From contig CACMBV010000005.1 in NCBI GenBank assembly GCA_902612125.1, forward strand, positions 1 to 64,000: DNA of 64,000 nt, written 5' to 3'. Shown piece by piece: positions 48,885 through 58,618 of this stretch (its first letter is position 1; each line of letters opens with the position of its first letter). The position numbers and the translations under genes are program-made. The notes under the pieces were generated by a model, which saw only the letters and a list, made by a program, of their open reading frames with translations, did no database searches and was not told where the DNA came from. Origin of the DNA: an uncultured Verrucomicrobiota bacterium (GTDB taxonomy: Bacteria > Verrucomicrobiota > Verrucomicrobiia > Opitutales > Seribacteraceae).

Positions 48885-50357
48885 ATGCCCTCATTGTCTC
48901 CTTCATCCACAGATTCGACTGGTCATAACTCGGGTGTAAAAACTTCTGGAAACACCTCCCCCCCGCTGGTATTACCGGGTCGACCTCTGCCCAATAGCTT
49001 GGATGCAGAACAAGGTTTGCTTGCAGCTTGCATCGTGGACACATCTGGTGAAGTTATCGGAAGATGCATGGAACAATCCATTAGCTCGGATCATTTTTAT
49101 GAACAATCTCACCAACTTATTTTCGAAGCCCTCCTCTTATTGTATAAGGAAAACCTAGAAGCAGATGAGATTCTCCTTTCCGATAAACTTTCGGATTTAG
49201 GAAATCTTGAAAAAATCGGTGGCCGTGACTTTATTATCAATTTAACTTCCCGTATTGAAACGATTGCTCACGCACCCTTCTGGCTCGATATTATTAAACA
49301 AAAAGCAATCCTTCGTAAATGTATTTATGTTGCTTTTGAAATTATCGATGACGCCAACCAACTCCAAGGAAATGTCGATGATTTTCTTTCCGGGATAGAG
49401 CAGAGAGTTTGTTCGCTTGCTGATCAAAGCAATATACGGGCATCGGTACCATTTCGTGAACCGGTTAATCACGCTATGGAGCAAATTCAAAGAATGCTAT
49501 CTCACGAAGAGATGGACGGACTTTTAACCGGGTACAAAGAACTAGATAATCTAACTAACGGCTTTAAGCCGGGTGAAATGATTGTGCTGGCAGCTCGTCC
49601 CTCCGTCGGAAAAACAAGTTTCGCCATGAATATTGTTGAAAACATTGCTTTTTCAAAGAAGTACGAAGAGAAACCTAAAAACATTCTTGTTTACAGTCTT
49701 GAAATGAGTGCGACTTCGTTGGCTATGCGAATGATTTGTGGAAGAGCACGGGTTAATATGAACGATCTTAGGAGAGGATTTGTTCGAAAGGATTATGCTG
49801 AAAAACTTAATGCGATAAGTAAAGAATTTCAGAAAGCTTCGCTGTGGGTTGATGATACAAGCGGATTGAGTGTTAATCAAATTCGGGCAAAAGCACGAAG
49901 ACTTAAAATGAGAAATCATTTGCATTTAATCGTGGTAGACTATCTTCAATTAATCTCAGGCGATGCCAAAGCCTTGTCCCGGGAAAATCAAATTTCAGAT
50001 ATTTCAAGGGGGTTGAAGGCAATGGCGAAGGAACTGGATGTACCTGTCATAGTTCTCAGTCAGCTTAATCGAGATTCAGAGAAAGAAAGAAGGGACCCTC
50101 GCCTGTCAGACCTTCGGGAATCAGGTGCGATAGAGCAGGATGCGGATGTGGTGATGCTACTAGGAAAGCATAGAAAAGGTGAGGATATTCGAGAATCAGA
50201 CCAGAATGCTGAAGAGGAACAGCAAGCTGAAGACTATGAGCCGATTAAATTGTTGCTAGCGAAGCAAAGAAATGGTCCAACAGGAAATGTTGATCTTGCT
50301 TTCCGCAGGAAATATACGAGATTTGAAATTCTTCAAGGTCAGCCACGTTTAAACTAA
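48885..50357 (+). CDS. dnaB: Replicative DNA helicase
   Basis: LPNSLDAEQGLLAACI...LTGYKELDNLTNGFKPGEMIVLAARPSVGKTSFAMNI...VDYLQLISG...LSQLNRDSEKERRDPRLSDLRESGAIEQDADVVMLL. Confidence 0.99.
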   Translation: MPSLSPSSTDSTGHNSGVKTSGNTSPPLVLPGRPLPNSLDAEQGLLAACIVDTSGEVIGRCMEQSISSDHFYEQSHQLIFEALLLLYKENLEADEILLSDKLSDLGNLEKIGGRDFIINLTSRIETIAHAPFWLDIIKQKAILRKCIYVAFEIIDDANQLQGNVDDFLSGIEQRVCSLADQSNIRASVPFREPVNHAMEQIQRMLSHEEMDGLLTGYKELDNLTNGFKPGEMIVLAARPSVGKTSFAMNIVENIAFSKKYEEKPKNILVYSLEMSATSLAMRMICGRARVNMNDLRRGFVRKDYAEKLNAISKEFQKASLWVDDTSGLSVNQIRAKARRLKMRNHLHLIVVDYLQLISGDAKALSRENQISDISRGLKAMAKELDVPVIVLSQLNRDSEKERRDPRLSDLRESGAIEQDADVVMLLGKHRKGEDIRESDQNAEEEQQAEDYEPIKLLLAKQRNGPTGNVDLAFRRKYTRFEILQGQPRLN

Positions 50358-50361
50358 TTTA

Positions 50362-52755
50362 ATGAGATTTTTTCGTACTTTTTTCCCCTATTCATTTTTC
50401 TTTTTTGGACTCGCTCTGCTTTGGGCACAAGTTTCTCCAGAGGGTAAAAAAATCAAGGAAATTGAAATACAATTAGTGGGAGCCAAAACATTGAGCGAAT
50501 CTTTTATTTTACAAAATTTGCAGGTTGAGAAAGACATAATTTACGATGCTGCCTCCATCGATAAATCAATCAGGAATTTGATTTCAACTGGGTCGGTCGA
50601 AGATGTGAGGGTTTTTCTGAATACTGATAAAAGCGATGAGAATAATGTGGCTTTGATTTTTAAAGTTTGGACAAAATCAAGGATCGGGAAAATATATTTT
50701 AAAGGTAATAAAAAGTTTTCCATCCGGAAATTGGAAAAAACCATTTCCCTGAAAGAGGGAGATCTCTTGGATGAGGCAACTTTGAAGGAGGATCAAAATC
50801 TACTAGTGGAAAAATACCTTGAGAAAGGATATTGGAATTCTTCAATCGATGTACAAGTTGTTCGTGGTGACGATAAGTCGCCTATAACCATTGAATATAA
50901 CATTGAGGAAGGAGAAAAAAGGACTATATCCAAAATTCTTTTTGAAGGGAATAGATTCCTCGAAGCCAAGAAACTTTTAAAAGTGATGGAGACGGCTTCA
51001 TGGAGATTTTGGAGATTTTGGTCCAAAAGATCCAAATACCGTCCGGAAATTATTGAAGAAGATCTCGAGATACTTCGCGAAACATATCGTAATGAAGGAT
51101 TTCTAGATGTTTCCATTGAACAATCTTCAGTGAAGGTCAATCCAGTGGGCAAATCTGACATTGAATTAGTGATAGGAGTGCAGGAAGGGAAGAGATCCTT
51201 TTTTGGTAAGCAATCCGTAGTGGGAAATATATCGATTGGGACAGATGAATTAATGGGGTATTCAGGAAAAGGTGAAAAATCAAAAATAGAGACAGGCGAT
51301 CCATATTCACCCACTTTGCTCAGCGATGAAAGAAATCGGCTCAGAAAAAAATATGGAGAAAAAGGTTACTTGGATGCACGCGTCCGAGCAATTAGGACAC
51401 CCAATTTGGAAACCAATCAAATAGACCTGCGTTTTGAGATCACTGAAAATAATAAGTTTACGGTTAATTCAATTAAGGTTCGTGGAAATGAAAAGACTAA
51501 AACTATTGCAATTATTCGGGAACTTGCACTTGCCCCTGGAGAAACTTTTGATCTGTTGAGAATGGAAACAAGCGAAGCCCGTCTAAAAAACACGAGGTTT
51601 TTCGAGAAAGTATCTTTAGATGATGAACCGATTGCCTCCCAGGATCCTGAATTGCAAAACACGCGAAGAAATTTGGTTGTTGATGTGAAGGAGGGTCGTA
51701 CCGGACATGTTTCTTTTGGCGTCGGATTTAGTACTCTTGAGAAGGCCATGATGTTTGCAGAATTTCGGCAGGGTAATTTTGATATCATGAAGTGGAGAAG
51801 TCCCTATCGCTTGCAGGGAGATGGTCAAAAGTTCCGTCTTCGCTTAAAGCTTGGGTCACGGAGCAATGAAGCACGATTGGCTATTGAAGAGCCATGGTTT
51901 CTTAACCGAAGAGTGGCCGCCGGTTTCGAAGCTTTTCGTGAGAAATCTGACTACTATAGCTCTTATTATGATGAAATGCGTGCCGGATTTGAGGTCTATT
52001 TTCGTAAACGTTTGTTTGAACTGGTAGAGGGAAGAGTGTTTTACAGTTATGAGGATGTTCTAATTGATGACATAGATTCGAATGCCCCAATGTTTATTCG
52101 CCAAGATGCCAATAACGGCGAAATCGAGCAGTTGATATCAAAAGTAGGTCTTACCCTTAGTCGCGATACCAGGGATAGTATTCTTTTCCCAAAGGAAGGC
52201 AGTATTGTTGCTCTCAGAAAAGAGTTCGCTGGAGGAATTTTCGGGGGCGATGCAGAATATGGACGGTTGGAATTGCAGGGAGCACGCTTCCTTGAAACTT
52301 TCGACCCCATGGAACAGGTTTTGTCACTATCCGGAAAAATTGGTACTATAGGCAGGTTTAATGGTGAAGATGCAAATGTGCCTTTTTTTGAAAGATTTTT
52401 CCTTGGCGGACCTTACAATCTTCGAGGATGGGATTATCGCGATGTTGGGATAGACCCTGCTGAAGGTGAGCCAGAAGGAGGAAATTCATATTCATACGCT
52501 AGCCTTGAATACACTTTTAAAGTAGCAGACCCGTTGAGGTTGGCTTTGTTTTATGATGCTGGGTACTTAAGGAGAGGTGATTTCAAATTGACCCCAGGTA
52601 GTGTTTACGAAGGATGGCACGACAACTGGGGTTTTGGGGTTAGAATTATGGTGATGGGTATGCCCTTACGTTTAGATCTTGGTTTCCCGATTACTGATCC
52701 TTCCAACACTGGTGGTTCTCCACAATTTCACTTTTCTGGAGGTTCCAGATTTTAA
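50362..52755 (+). CDS. bamA: Outer membrane protein assembly factor BamA
   Basis: POTRA repeats, Omp85 barrel (FFLGGPYNLRGWDYRDVG), terminal ...FHFSGGSRF; followed by skp-lpxD. Confidence 0.96.
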   Translation: MRFFRTFFPYSFFFFGLALLWAQVSPEGKKIKEIEIQLVGAKTLSESFILQNLQVEKDIIYDAASIDKSIRNLISTGSVEDVRVFLNTDKSDENNVALIFKVWTKSRIGKIYFKGNKKFSIRKLEKTISLKEGDLLDEATLKEDQNLLVEKYLEKGYWNSSIDVQVVRGDDKSPITIEYNIEEGEKRTISKILFEGNRFLEAKKLLKVMETASWRFWRFWSKRSKYRPEIIEEDLEILRETYRNEGFLDVSIEQSSVKVNPVGKSDIELVIGVQEGKRSFFGKQSVVGNISIGTDELMGYSGKGEKSKIETGDPYSPTLLSDERNRLRKKYGEKGYLDARVRAIRTPNLETNQIDLRFEITENNKFTVNSIKVRGNEKTKTIAIIRELALAPGETFDLLRMETSEARLKNTRFFEKVSLDDEPIASQDPELQNTRRNLVVDVKEGRTGHVSFGVGFSTLEKAMMFAEFRQGNFDIMKWRSPYRLQGDGQKFRLRLKLGSRSNEARLAIEEPWFLNRRVAAGFEAFREKSDYYSSYYDEMRAGFEVYFRKRLFELVEGRVFYSYEDVLIDDIDSNAPMFIRQDANNGEIEQLISKVGLTLSRDTRDSILFPKEGSIVALRKEFAGGIFGGDAEYGRLELQGARFLETFDPMEQVLSLSGKIGTIGRFNGEDANVPFFERFFLGGPYNLRGWDYRDVGIDPAEGEPEGGNSYSYASLEYTFKVADPLRLALFYDAGYLRRGDFKLTPGSVYEGWHDNWGFGVRIMVMGMPLRLDLGFPITDPSNTGGSPQFHFSGGSRF

Positions 52756-52784
52756 GTTTTCATCCTTATAACTTCTAACTCAAA

Positions 52785-53321
52785 ATGATCACATTCAGAT
52801 TCCTTACTCTATTCTTATTAATAATCCCATTTGTGGCCTACTCTCAAAAGGTTGCGGTTGTTGATGTACAAAAAGTTTTTGATGGCTATCAAAAAGTAAA
52901 AGAAGCCCGTGAGAGACTTGAGAAATCGAGTAAAATAGCAAAAGAGGAGATTGATATTTTCAGGGACGAACTGGGTAATATCGTTAAAGAACTTCGTGAA
53001 ATGGAAGAGAAGTTGAAAAACCCAAACATTGATAGTTCAACCCTGAAGGGCAAGTATCAGGAAAAGGTCAAGAAAGCACAGGAAAAAAAAGACGATATGG
53101 TTGCCTACGAAAAGCGCGCACGGGCAACCATCGCCCAGCGCCAAAAAAATCTGCTTGTTGAACATCTGGGTGATATTCGGGGAGCGATTGAAAAAGTTTC
53201 AATTACCAAAAAATTGGAATTAGTATTAAATTCATCCGAGACTCAATTAGGTGTTTTTTTTGCTTCAGATAAATTAAATATAACTGAGGATGTAATTGTT
53301 ATCCTCAATTCTTCAGAATAA
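52785..53321 (+). CDS. skp: Periplasmic chaperone OmpH/Skp family
   Basis: Signal peptide, [29 protein letters not shown]..., coiled-coil; between bamA and lpxD. Confidence 0.9.
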   Translation: MITFRFLTLFLLIIPFVAYSQKVAVVDVQKVFDGYQKVKEARERLEKSSKIAKEEIDIFRDELGNIVKELREMEEKLKNPNIDSSTLKGKYQEKVKKAQEKKDDMVAYEKRARATIAQRQKNLLVEHLGDIRGAIEKVSITKKLELVLNSSETQLGVFFASDKLNITEDVIVILNSSE

Positions 53322-53361
53322 AAACATAATCTCTGGGAGTATTCAAGGGTCATACTCAATT

Positions 53362-54396
53362 ATGGGCTTTTCTCTGGATTTGGAAGTGATAAAAGAGGTA
53401 ATCCCCGATTACCAAATAGAGGGGAGTACAGAAAAGGTTTCTATCACTGGAATTTCTTCCATAAGCAAAGCTGAAGAAGGAGATTTATCGTTTTTGGCTA
53501 ATCCCAAATATAGGTCTGATGTCAAAGATTCGGTCGCGAGCTTTATTTTACTACCTATTGACTATTCTGATAGCAGTCCGAAAGTAAATCAATTATTTAT
53601 TAAGACGGAAAACCCTTCCCGCTCTTTGGCTAAGATTTGCAGGTTAATTTACGGAGAACTTTTTTTGAAACCTCCTGCGGGCATTAATCCGCTTGCATCA
53701 GTTCATGAGAATACTGCTATTGAGAAAGGTGTCTCTGTGGGGCCTTTTAGTTGTGTAGGAGAAGGTGCTCGAATTGGCAAAAACACCTATATCGAATCCC
53801 ACTGCCATATCGGAGATAATGTCTTCATTGGAGAAGACTGTCATTTATACCCAAATGTTAAGTTGCTATCCAATTGTCAGATTGGGAATGGAGTTCATTT
53901 AAATTCGGGAGTTGTAATTGGATCTGAGGGTTATGGGTTCGAGCAAGTTGGCACATCTCACGAAAAAATCCCTCATCTTGGAAAAGTAATTATAGAAGAT
54001 GATGTTGAGATCGGTGCAAATACTTGTGTAGATCGGGCTAGGCTTGAAGAAACTCGAATCGGGGAAGGTACGAAGATCGATAATTTAGTTCAAATAGGGC
54101 ATAATGTCAGAATAGGCAAAGGTTGCTTAATTGTGGCCCAGGTAGGTATTGCGGGAAGCGTGGTTTTTGAAGATGGAGTCGTAGTTGGTGGTCAGGCAGG
54201 GTTTGCTGGCCATTTGAAAATAGGAAAAGGAGCTAAAATCGCCGGGCAGGCGGGTATCACTAAAAATGTTGAAGCCGGTGCTTTTCTCAAGGGTAACCCT
54301 GCTCTACCAGTGCAGTTAGCTCATAAAATCTCAGTTTTGCAAAGAAAACTTCCTGATTTATTCAAAAGGATTGCTCAGGACTCGGTCGCTAATTAA
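53362..54396 (+). CDS. lpxD: UDP-3-O-acylglucosamine N-acyltransferase
   Basis: Hexapeptide repeats; [48 protein letters not shown]. Likely start ATG at 53362. Confidence 0.97.
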   Translation: MGFSLDLEVIKEVIPDYQIEGSTEKVSITGISSISKAEEGDLSFLANPKYRSDVKDSVASFILLPIDYSDSSPKVNQLFIKTENPSRSLAKICRLIYGELFLKPPAGINPLASVHENTAIEKGVSVGPFSCVGEGARIGKNTYIESHCHIGDNVFIGEDCHLYPNVKLLSNCQIGNGVHLNSGVVIGSEGYGFEQVGTSHEKIPHLGKVIIEDDVEIGANTCVDRARLEETRIGEGTKIDNLVQIGHNVRIGKGCLIVAQVGIAGSVVFEDGVVVGGQAGFAGHLKIGKGAKIAGQAGITKNVEAGAFLKGNPALPVQLAHKISVLQRKLPDLFKRIAQDSVAN

Positions 54397-54406
54397 TTCA
54401 TTAACA

Positions 54407-55357
54407 ATGGATCACACTTCCAGTATCAAAGTTTTTAGTGGCACCTCAAACCTTCCTTTGGCTCAAGAAATTTGTTCTTATTTGAATGTGCCTTTGGGGG
54501 ACGCACTTGTGACGGCTTTTCCCGATAATGAAAGTTTCGTGCGATTTAATGAGAATATCCGAGGAACAGATGTTTTCCTCGTTCAATCAACCTCATCACC
54601 GGCCAATCATAATGTCATGGAGTTATTAATTATGATTGATGCTGCAAGGAGAGCTTCAGCCGCAAGAGTGACTGCAGTTATTCCCTTTTTTGGCTATGCG
54701 AGGCAAGACAGGAAAGATCAACCGCGTGTTCCCATTACTTCAAAGTTGGTTGCCAACTTATTGGTAGCAGCTGGTGTCAACCGCGTTTTGACTATGGATT
54801 TACACGCCCAACAAATTCAGGGTTTTTTTGACATCCCTGTGGATCATCTTTATGCATCTCCTGTTTTTTTTGATGAAATAAAGAACCGAGATGTCAGTAA
54901 TATGACCATCTTTTCCCCCGATGTAGGAGGAATGAAAATGGCAAACGCATATTCCGAATTGCTGGGTTGCCCTCTCGGCTTCGTAGCAAAGCGAAGAACG
55001 GGGGCAAACACGGTGGAAGCAATGAATCTAGTTGGTGAAGTGGAAGGAAGAGAGATCCTTTTGGTTGATGACATGACGGAAACCGCAGGTACCTTGACTG
55101 CGGCAGCAAAACTTTTAAAAGAACGCGGGGCTCAAAAAGTTAATGCAATTGTAAGTCATTGTGTGTTAAATGAAACCGGTCGTACGCGATTAATGAGTGG
55201 TATGTTGGATGAGCTTATCACCACTAATTCCGTTGGTATGGAATACGGAGATTTGCCAATCAAGCAATTAAGTGTGGCTTCACTTCTTGGAGAAGCAATT
55301 AACCGTACGCATACAGATAGTAGTATTTCAAGCCTCTTTCAAATAAAGGGCTTTTGA
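54407..55357 (+). CDS. prs: Ribose-phosphate pyrophosphokinase
   Basis: IKVFSGTSNLPLAQEICSYLNVPLGDALV...YARQDRKDQPRVPITSKLVANLL...LLVDDMTETAGTLTAAA. Likely start ATG at 54407. Confidence 0.97.
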   Translation: MDHTSSIKVFSGTSNLPLAQEICSYLNVPLGDALVTAFPDNESFVRFNENIRGTDVFLVQSTSSPANHNVMELLIMIDAARRASAARVTAVIPFFGYARQDRKDQPRVPITSKLVANLLVAAGVNRVLTMDLHAQQIQGFFDIPVDHLYASPVFFDEIKNRDVSNMTIFSPDVGGMKMANAYSELLGCPLGFVAKRRTGANTVEAMNLVGEVEGREILLVDDMTETAGTLTAAAKLLKERGAQKVNAIVSHCVLNETGRTRLMSGMLDELITTNSVGMEYGDLPIKQLSVASLLGEAINRTHTDSSISSLFQIKGF

Positions 55358-55413
55358 AGATTTCTTAATTTTATTGATAAACAAAAGAGGCGTATTTCTT
55401 CGCTGTTTTATAA

Positions 55414-56817
55414 ATGAAACATTTATCAGAGATTATATTAAAGTTCCTGATTTTCTCCATAGCCATTTTTAATCATAACCTTTTCTCACAACTTAAGATA
55501 AAGGTTGATAATTCTCAGATTGACAGGTCTGAAATTAACTTTTCGCAATCATATGCGCCGGTCCTCTCAAAAGCCACACCTGCCGTGGTGTCAGTGACCA
55601 CGCAACAATTTGTCAAAAGAATTCTTCCAGGAGGAGGAAATCCAATCGAAGAATTTTTACGTAGATATTATGGATATCCAAGGCTTTATCAGCCAAGAAT
55701 TGAGGAGGTGCCGGTGCCGGCAGGAATAGGCTCAGGAGTAATTGTCACTCCAGATGGATATACGATTACCAACGCTCATGTGATAACAGCAAATCAAAAC
55801 ACCGGTGATTTAGTAGAAGAAGTTTTGGTGAAAGTTTCAGAAAAAGAAGAATATAAGGCTTCGATTGTGGGTTATGATAGATCCACCGATGTAGCTGTTT
55901 TGAAAATTGATGCTGACCGACCCTTGCCTTTTGTCACGCTTTCTAATAGCGAAAACCTAGAGGTCGGGGATGTGGTTTTTGCCGTTGGGAATCCACTTGG
56001 CGTGGGCAAAACAGTGACAATGGGCATCATTTCAGCGACTATGAAATCTGAACTTGGTGTCTTGGGAGAAGCAGGAGCTTATGAAAATTTTATTCAAACA
56101 GACGCATCAATTAATCCCGGCAACTCGGGTGGTGCCCTTCTAGATGCAAAAGGTAGACTAATAGGAATTAACACGGCTATAATTTCCCAAACCCGTTCCA
56201 GTATTGGGATAGGACTTGCCATACCGATCAACATGGTCCGTAAAGTACTGACCGATTTCGTTGAAGGTGGAGAATTAAGAAGGGGTTTTTTGGGAGTTGA
56301 GCTAGATGAAACGGAATTAAGTGGCGGATCATTAATTGCCAAGGTCATTCCAGGCAGTGCTGCCTCAAGAGCTGGGTTGCGGGAAGGGGATTTAATTCTT
56401 TCGGTTGGTGATAAGGAGGTAAATTCAGTCAATCAAACTAGGGTAGCTATTTCACAGACAGCACCAGGAACAAAATTACCGCTCAAAATATCTAGAGCAG
56501 GTGTATCCATGACTCTTTTTGTAATCCTAGGTCTTATGGGAGAGATGGGAAATGATATTTTACCGGGAGTTAATTTAGAAGTTTTGAATAACAAGAACAG
56601 AAAGAAATTTGCAGTACCCGCAGACACTAAGGGAGTGTTGGTGATTGAATCGACGGGTGCTCAGGATAATTTCAAAGAAGGTGTCTTAATTGTTGAAATT
56701 AACGGTGCTCCTGTTCGTTCTTTGCAGGATGTGAAGAAAAACTTACAGAGAGGTTTTAATCGGTTTTATGTTTGGTATCTCGGCAAATACAGGTTTGTCT
56801 CATATAGAATACCCTAA
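55414..56817 (+). CDS. HtrA/DegP-type serine protease with PDZ domain(s)
   Basis: GYTITNAHVI (His), STDVAVLKID (Asp), INPGNSGGALL (Ser); PDZ GFLGVELDETELSGGSLIAKVIPGSAASRAGLREGDLILSV. Confidence 0.96.
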   Translation: MKHLSEIILKFLIFSIAIFNHNLFSQLKIKVDNSQIDRSEINFSQSYAPVLSKATPAVVSVTTQQFVKRILPGGGNPIEEFLRRYYGYPRLYQPRIEEVPVPAGIGSGVIVTPDGYTITNAHVITANQNTGDLVEEVLVKVSEKEEYKASIVGYDRSTDVAVLKIDADRPLPFVTLSNSENLEVGDVVFAVGNPLGVGKTVTMGIISATMKSELGVLGEAGAYENFIQTDASINPGNSGGALLDAKGRLIGINTAIISQTRSSIGIGLAIPINMVRKVLTDFVEGGELRRGFLGVELDETELSGGSLIAKVIPGSAASRAGLREGDLILSVGDKEVNSVNQTRVAISQTAPGTKLPLKISRAGVSMTLFVILGLMGEMGNDILPGVNLEVLNNKNRKKFAVPADTKGVLVIESTGAQDNFKEGVLIVEINGAPVRSLQDVKKNLQRGFNRFYVWYLGKYRFVSYRIP

Positions 56818-56829
56818 ACCAGTATTACT

Positions 56830-56846
56830 TACCATAGCTTATGGTA
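56830..56846 (+). terminator. Intrinsic terminator candidate for the htrA-like gene
   Basis: taccata-gct-tatggta hairpin followed by ttaatttttt; the T-tract overlaps the C-terminal codons of the convergent minus-strand gene. Confidence 0.55.
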
Positions 56847-58268
56847 TTAATTTTTTGTTTGTGCAACAGACCAGCCCAAGTTTATTTGTGGACCCATAGA
56901 ATTTAATTTTGAAGTAACTTCGCGTAACTTTGTACTGAATTTGTCGAGAGCTTCTGACTTTTCGGTTTCTAAAGAAACAACCGCCTTCATGGTATTCTCA
57001 AAATTTTCGGAAGGTACAAAATTGGAAATTTTCGACCTGTAAGAAGAAGGGTCTTTTCCAAACTTAGTTTTACAATTACCACAACATAAACCAATCATCC
57101 TTCCTTCAAAATTTATAAACGTAGTTTTATCAATCGGCTTGTTTGAAATAGGACATTCATCGTTTATCGGAGATGTGTCTTCGGTCTTTGCAGACAACTG
57201 TGTGATCTTAGTATTAAATTTTTCAAGTTCTTGGTCGTGAGTTTCAGAAATATCTTTAATTTTAGCGACAAGTGCGGACTTTTCATTAGCTAAATGGGCG
57301 TAAATTTTTGGATCAACGAAATTCTTACGCAGTGATTCCGCACCTGCGGGAGTCACTTTTGTTTGCCAAAGAAATACTTTTTCTAATTTTTTAAGTTTTC
57401 GAAAACTTTCAATCGAGGCGTCGGATATTCCAGTGCCGTAAAGGTTTAAATATTTCAAGTTTGATAGTTTGGATATATTTGGGGTTGCAGCGTCTGTAAG
57501 AAAGGTGTTTTCAGCGTGCAATCTTTCAAGGAGGGAAAAGTTGGCGATGGATTTCGACGATTTGTCCGTGATGGAGGTTCTAGCAACATTTAGCCATAAA
57601 AGTTGAGGCGCAATCGGTTGGAGTAATGCAATGCTATCGTCGGTAAATGACTTACCATTGTAGGATGCGTTGACATAAAGGGTATTGGTATTTTGTGCGA
57701 TAGGCATGACCAGGATTCCATTCTTCCGCAAATTTTCAATCACAGTAGAGTCAGCGGGAGAAACTTCCGGGAGTTTGGGTATCAGCAGAGCAGTCGCAGA
57801 AAGCTTCCTTACTGGTAAATTTTCAAGCACATGTTCCGCGGCTTTTTTTCCAGCTTGATCCAGATCATTTACCATCATGTCAAAGGATGCTCCTAAATTA
57901 ATCCAAGATTTGAGAACTGATAATTCCTCTATGGTTACAGGATTGTAGTGAGACTCATCATCCATTGGAGGCATTGCCTCTTCGTCATCCTTTGGTAATG
58001 TGAGTCGATAAATCAGTTCACTTTCTTCGACTTCTCCTTTAACAATGATAGCATCACCAGCACCCCTACCACCTTGTATAAGAGATTCTTTGTTGTGCAT
58101 GCGGAGTTTACCTTTGTTCTTTTCAGCTCCATGGCAACTTACGCATTTAGCTTCGAGAACTGGATTTATTATTGCGTCGTACACCTTTAAGGTACTGGGT
58201 TCTTTTCCTGAAGAATATGAAAAAGCGGCAAGAAGGATAATCAAGTTTGGTCTGGCGAATTTTTTCAT
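56847..58268 (-). CDS. Secreted planctomycete-type cytochrome c domain protein with LRR-like repeats and C-terminal YHS-like Cys cluster
   Basis: Single CVSCH heme motif (VLEAKCVSCHGAEKNKGKLRMHNKESLIQGGRGAG), LRR-like repeats (LSNLKYLNLYGTGISDASIESFRKLKKLEKVFLWQTKVTPAG), CPISNKPIDKTTFINFEGRMIGLCCGNCKTKFGKDP. Likely start at 58268. Confidence 0.88.
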   Translation of the reverse strand: MKKFARPNLIILLAAFSYSSGKEPSTLKVYDAIINPVLEAKCVSCHGAEKNKGKLRMHNKESLIQGGRGAGDAIIVKGEVEESELIYRLTLPKDDEEAMPPMDDESHYNPVTIEELSVLKSWINLGASFDMMVNDLDQAGKKAAEHVLENLPVRKLSATALLIPKLPEVSPADSTVIENLRKNGILVMPIAQNTNTLYVNASYNGKSFTDDSIALLQPIAPQLLWLNVARTSITDKSSKSIANFSLLERLHAENTFLTDAATPNISKLSNLKYLNLYGTGISDASIESFRKLKKLEKVFLWQTKVTPAGAESLRKNFVDPKIYAHLANEKSALVAKIKDISETHDQELEKFNTKITQLSAKTEDTSPINDECPISNKPIDKTTFINFEGRMIGLCCGNCKTKFGKDPSSYRSKISNFVPSENFENTMKAVVSLETEKSEALDKFSTKLREVTSKLNSMGPQINLGWSVAQTKN

Positions 58269-58320
58269 AGAGTATTTGGGAATGGATTGCACTACGCTAG
58301 CATAGACCTTTAAAATTCTT

Positions 58321-58617
58321 TTGCAAGTGGTCAAGAAATCAAAAACAAAAAATTCTGATAGTGGTAAAGAGCTCTGGTTCTTTCTATTGTTTAATTGTAT
58401 CGGTTTCACAGTCTGGCCTTTAATGATTTATTACCTTAGCAGGACCCTTAATATTAGTTATTTTATCGATCTTACCCTTAGAACTTGGGCAGAAGAGATT
58501 GTGTACGGTCCACTTGGTAGTTTTTCTACAGCAACTTTCCTCAGCCTAATATTCTTATTTGCTCCATACTTAATTTTTTTGAGTATTAGGATTTTACTAC
58601 TTCGATCCAAAACTTAA
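58321..58617 (+). CDS. Small membrane protein, hypothetical
   Basis: 98-aa ORF with two strongly hydrophobic segments; divergent from the cytochrome gene and 1 bp from the convergent ABC gene. Confidence 0.55.
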   Translation: MQVVKKSKTKNSDSGKELWFFLLFNCIGFTVWPLMIYYLSRTLNISYFIDLTLRTWAEEIVYGPLGSFSTATFLSLIFLFAPYLIFLSIRILLLRSKT

Positions 58618-58618
58618 G

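Noticed and set aside
50793-51314. 173-aa minus-strand ORF inside bamA
   Set aside because: Fully antisense to bamA POTRA coding sequence; no independent evidence.
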